Position numbers and translations under genes: made by a program
Assembly: GCA_964390465.1 (NCBI GenBank)
Contig: CAYMIJ010000002.1
Span: 310,001-374,000, forward strand
Length of the DNA: 64,000 nt
Reading direction: 5' to 3'
DNA from: JADZAI01 sp964390465
GTDB lineage: Bacteria; Pseudomonadota; Alphaproteobacteria; Micropepsales; Micropepsaceae
Notes under the pieces: model-generated
The model's input: the letters and a program-made list of their open reading frames with translations, nothing else
The model's database searches: none
Told to the model about the DNA's origin: nothing
In this document: positions 62,346 through 64,000 of the stretch, piece after piece
Position numbering within the stretch: the stretch's first letter is position 1
Layout of the letters: each line of letters opens with the position of its first letter

Positions 62346-62980
62346 GCGCGCGCGCGCCGGTCATCGTGCTGATTGCCGGAGGCTCGTGCTCCGGCAAGAC
62401 AACACTGGCGCGCCACCTTTGTGAGACTCTGGGCGCCTTGCATCCGGCATTGGTGCTGGAAGATGCGTATTATCTTTCAGCAGCCCAGCGTGGTCCCGGT
62501 AACGTGACCACTTATAATTTTGATCGACCGGAAACTAAGGATTTCGCGCTGCTGACGGCGCATATGGGGCAGGTAAAAGCCGGTGAGGCCTTTGATGTGC
62601 CTGACTATGATTTTGTCACTCATGATCGCCTGCCCATGGCCACGCGCGTGAGACCGCAATCGCTGGTCATTCTTGAAGGGCTGCACAACCTTCTCTTTCC
62701 ATCCTTGCGCGCGCTGGCTGATCTGACGGTGTTTGTCGAAGCACATGCTGACGTGCGGCGCAGGCGGCGTATCGCCCGTGACGTCGCCGAGCGTGGACGT
62801 GAGGCCGAGGCAACGGCCCGCCAATTCGATGCTGTGGTTGAGCCGATGCACCGGCTTTATGTCGAGCCGCAGCAGGCTTTGGCGCAACACGTCATTTCCA
62901 ATAGCGAAGATTCTGAACACGCGCTGGCGTTGGCGGCCCGTCTTCTGGCTGATCGTGTGCAAGGGTTGATTGGGGGATAA
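62342..62980 (+). CDS. Uridine kinase-like P-loop kinase
   Basis: A 212-residue protein with the P-loop LIAGGSCSGKTTLARHL near residue 10 and the uridine kinase/phosphoribulokinase-like pattern: EDAYYLS, NFDRPETKDFALL, VPDYDFVTHDR and LVILEGLHNLLFPSLR. RKRRxxRD-like RRRRRIARDVAERGR (lid) is present. The start is a TTG at 62342 that overlaps the SDR stop; no better start exists before the P-loop. Likely phosphorylates a nucleoside or related sugar; substrate not certain. Confidence 0.83.
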   Translation: MSARAPVIVLIAGGSCSGKTTLARHLCETLGALHPALVLEDAYYLSAAQRGPGNVTTYNFDRPETKDFALLTAHMGQVKAGEAFDVPDYDFVTHDRLPMATRVRPQSLVILEGLHNLLFPSLRALADLTVFVEAHADVRRRRRIARDVAERGREAEATARQFDAVVEPMHRLYVEPQQALAQHVISNSEDSEHALALAARLLADRVQGLIGG

Positions 62981-62986
62981 GGTAAC

Positions 62987-64000
62987 ATGAAGCGTTTCGT
63001 CGCCACGATACTTGCCGCACTGATGTTTTCGCACATCGCCGTTGCGCTTGATCCTGCCCATGCAAAGGTCGAAGGGCAGGGCGAACTGTCCGGCGCTGTT
63101 GCCGGTGCCGTCGTTTCGTTCAAGAATATTCCTTATGCCGCGCCACCGGTGGGCGATCTGCGCTGGCGAGCGCCTCAGCCGCCGGCCGCGTGGGAAGGTG
63201 TGCGCGATGCTTCGGCATTCGGCCCCGCCTGCATGCAGATTTATCCCGGCATGGCGCTGAACGGTGAAAGCGAAGACTGCCTTTCGTTGAATGTGTGGGC
63301 GCCTGTTGAGCGGCCCGCTGAGGGCCTGCCGGTTATCGTGTGGATCCATGGCGGCGCCTTCAAGGTCGGGACGGGTGCGACGACGCGCTATGACGGCACG
63401 CCCTATGCCGAACGCGGCGTCGTGGTTGTCACCATCAACTATCGTCTCGGCTGGTTGGGGTTCTTCGCGCACCCGGCCCTGAAGAATGACGGCGATGAGG
63501 CGCGCGGCAATTACGGCATCATGGATCAAATCGCGGCCCTGAAATGGGTGCAGGCACATATCGCGGCGTTTGGCGGCGATCCCAAACGTGTCACCATCAT
63601 GGGTGAATCAGCGGGCGGTATTTCGGTTCATCTGCTGATGACCATGCCCGCCGCGCGCGGCCTTTTTTCATCTGCCATCGCCATGTCGGGCTTTCCGCGC
63701 AACGAGCTGCAACACATCAGCCGCGCGGAGTCGGCGGAAATCGACGCGCAGAAATTTGCGTCCGACAACAAAATCACCGGTGACGGCGCTGATGCCGCTG
63801 CCGCCCTGCGGGCCTTGCCGTCCAGCGCTTTCCAGACTTCGCCCGACAATCCGCTGGGCCCGCCCAGGGTCATGCTGGACGACACGCTTGTCATCAGCAA
63901 TCCCATGGCAATCTACGAAAAAGGCGAGCAGGCCAGAGTGCCATTGGTCACCGGCGGCACCTCATGGGAAGCAAGCCTCATGCCTGTGCTGACGGCAAAT
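62987..64000 (+). CDS. Type-B carboxylesterase, 3' end outside window
   Basis: The frame stays open to the right edge (338 codons visible). It begins with a signal peptide (MKRFVATILAALMFSHIAVA), then the family opening SFKNIPYAAPPVGDLRWRAP, EDCLSLNVWAP, the oxyanion-hole motif VIVWIHGGAF and the nucleophile serine in VTIMGESAGGISVHLL. The catalytic acid and histidine would lie beyond 64000. Secreted or periplasmic ester hydrolase of unknown substrate. It lies six bases after the kinase gene. Confidence 0.9.
   Translation, partial: MKRFVATILAALMFSHIAVALDPAHAKVEGQGELSGAVAGAVVSFKNIPYAAPPVGDLRWRAPQPPAAWEGVRDASAFGPACMQIYPGMALNGESEDCLSLNVWAPVERPAEGLPVIVWIHGGAFKVGTGATTRYDGTPYAERGVVVVTINYRLGWLGFFAHPALKNDGDEARGNYGIMDQIAALKWVQAHIAAFGGDPKRVTIMGESAGGISVHLLMTMPAARGLFSSAIAMSGFPRNELQHISRAESAEIDAQKFASDNKITGDGADAAAALRALPSSAFQTSPDNPLGPPRVMLDDTLVISNPMAIYEKGEQARVPLVTGGTSWEASLMPVLTAN

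Overview
The window looks like chromosomal DNA of a GC-rich, aerobic, metabolically versatile alphaproteobacterium. Support comes from the alphaproteobacterial type of malate dehydrogenase, the block HIG1-type protein / PduO-type adenosyltransferase / etfBA / 3-hydroxyacyl-CoA dehydrogenase, a PhaR-phaAB polyhydroxyalkanoate locus and a five-step histidine utilisation pathway. The genus cannot be fixed from sequence reading alone. A run of 10 N at 50361-50370 shows that this is a draft or scaffolded assembly. I see no insertion sequence, prophage, CRISPR array or rRNA. Genes are tightly packed, often with 4-base ATGA or GTGA overlaps, and no gap between genes exceeds 300 bases.

Layout. 1-5068: the end of an auto-adhesin-like (GIN) protein faces a MacAB-like export operon made of adaptor, ATPase and two tandem permeases. 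5199-16232: one uninterrupted minus-strand run of nine genes, with four glycosyltransferases and a histidine phosphatase followed by a Yej/Opp-type ABC importer. 16343-18189: tRNA-Pro(GGG), a DUF6624 protein and mdh. 18285-19783: three small membrane proteins of the same topology. 19830-24500: leuCDB-asd plus a SnoaL-like gene. 24677-27665: an acidic mini-protein, a DUF1287 protein, a VOC protein and an acyl-CoA synthetase. 27655-32961: an adenine-deaminase-like enzyme, a thiolase, a HAPMO-type Baeyer-Villiger monooxygenase and a DUF2891 protein. 32915-40837: histidine degradation, with hutF and an MHS transporter on one strand and hutIHGU on the other.

41016-45675: a three-gene 2-oxoacid oxidoreductase with a GltD-like FAD/NAD(P)H/Fe-S subunit. 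45746-48864: a large ABC protein with degenerate nucleotide-binding motifs, overlapping a stand-alone cyclic-nucleotide-binding domain protein. 48908-52397: HIG1-type protein, cobalamin adenosyltransferase, etfB, etfA and hbd. 52677-53979: an orphan gene and a methyltransferase. 54010-56817: phaR, phaA and phaB. 56807-59424: EamA transporter, glutathione transferase, YidB-like protein and a small secreted protein. 59551-61484: Ada-AlkA fusion and Ogt alkylation repair. 61557-64000: SDR, P-loop kinase and a carboxylesterase cut by the right edge.

The best candidate for an undescribed system is the ABC protein at 45746-48391. Its Walker A, Walker B and signature are all altered. A roughly 290-residue insert carries two further copies of the 14-residue motif that follows the Q-loop, so the motif occurs three times, and the gene is translationally coupled to a cNMP-binding protein. 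The glycosyltransferase/importer operon is the second candidate.
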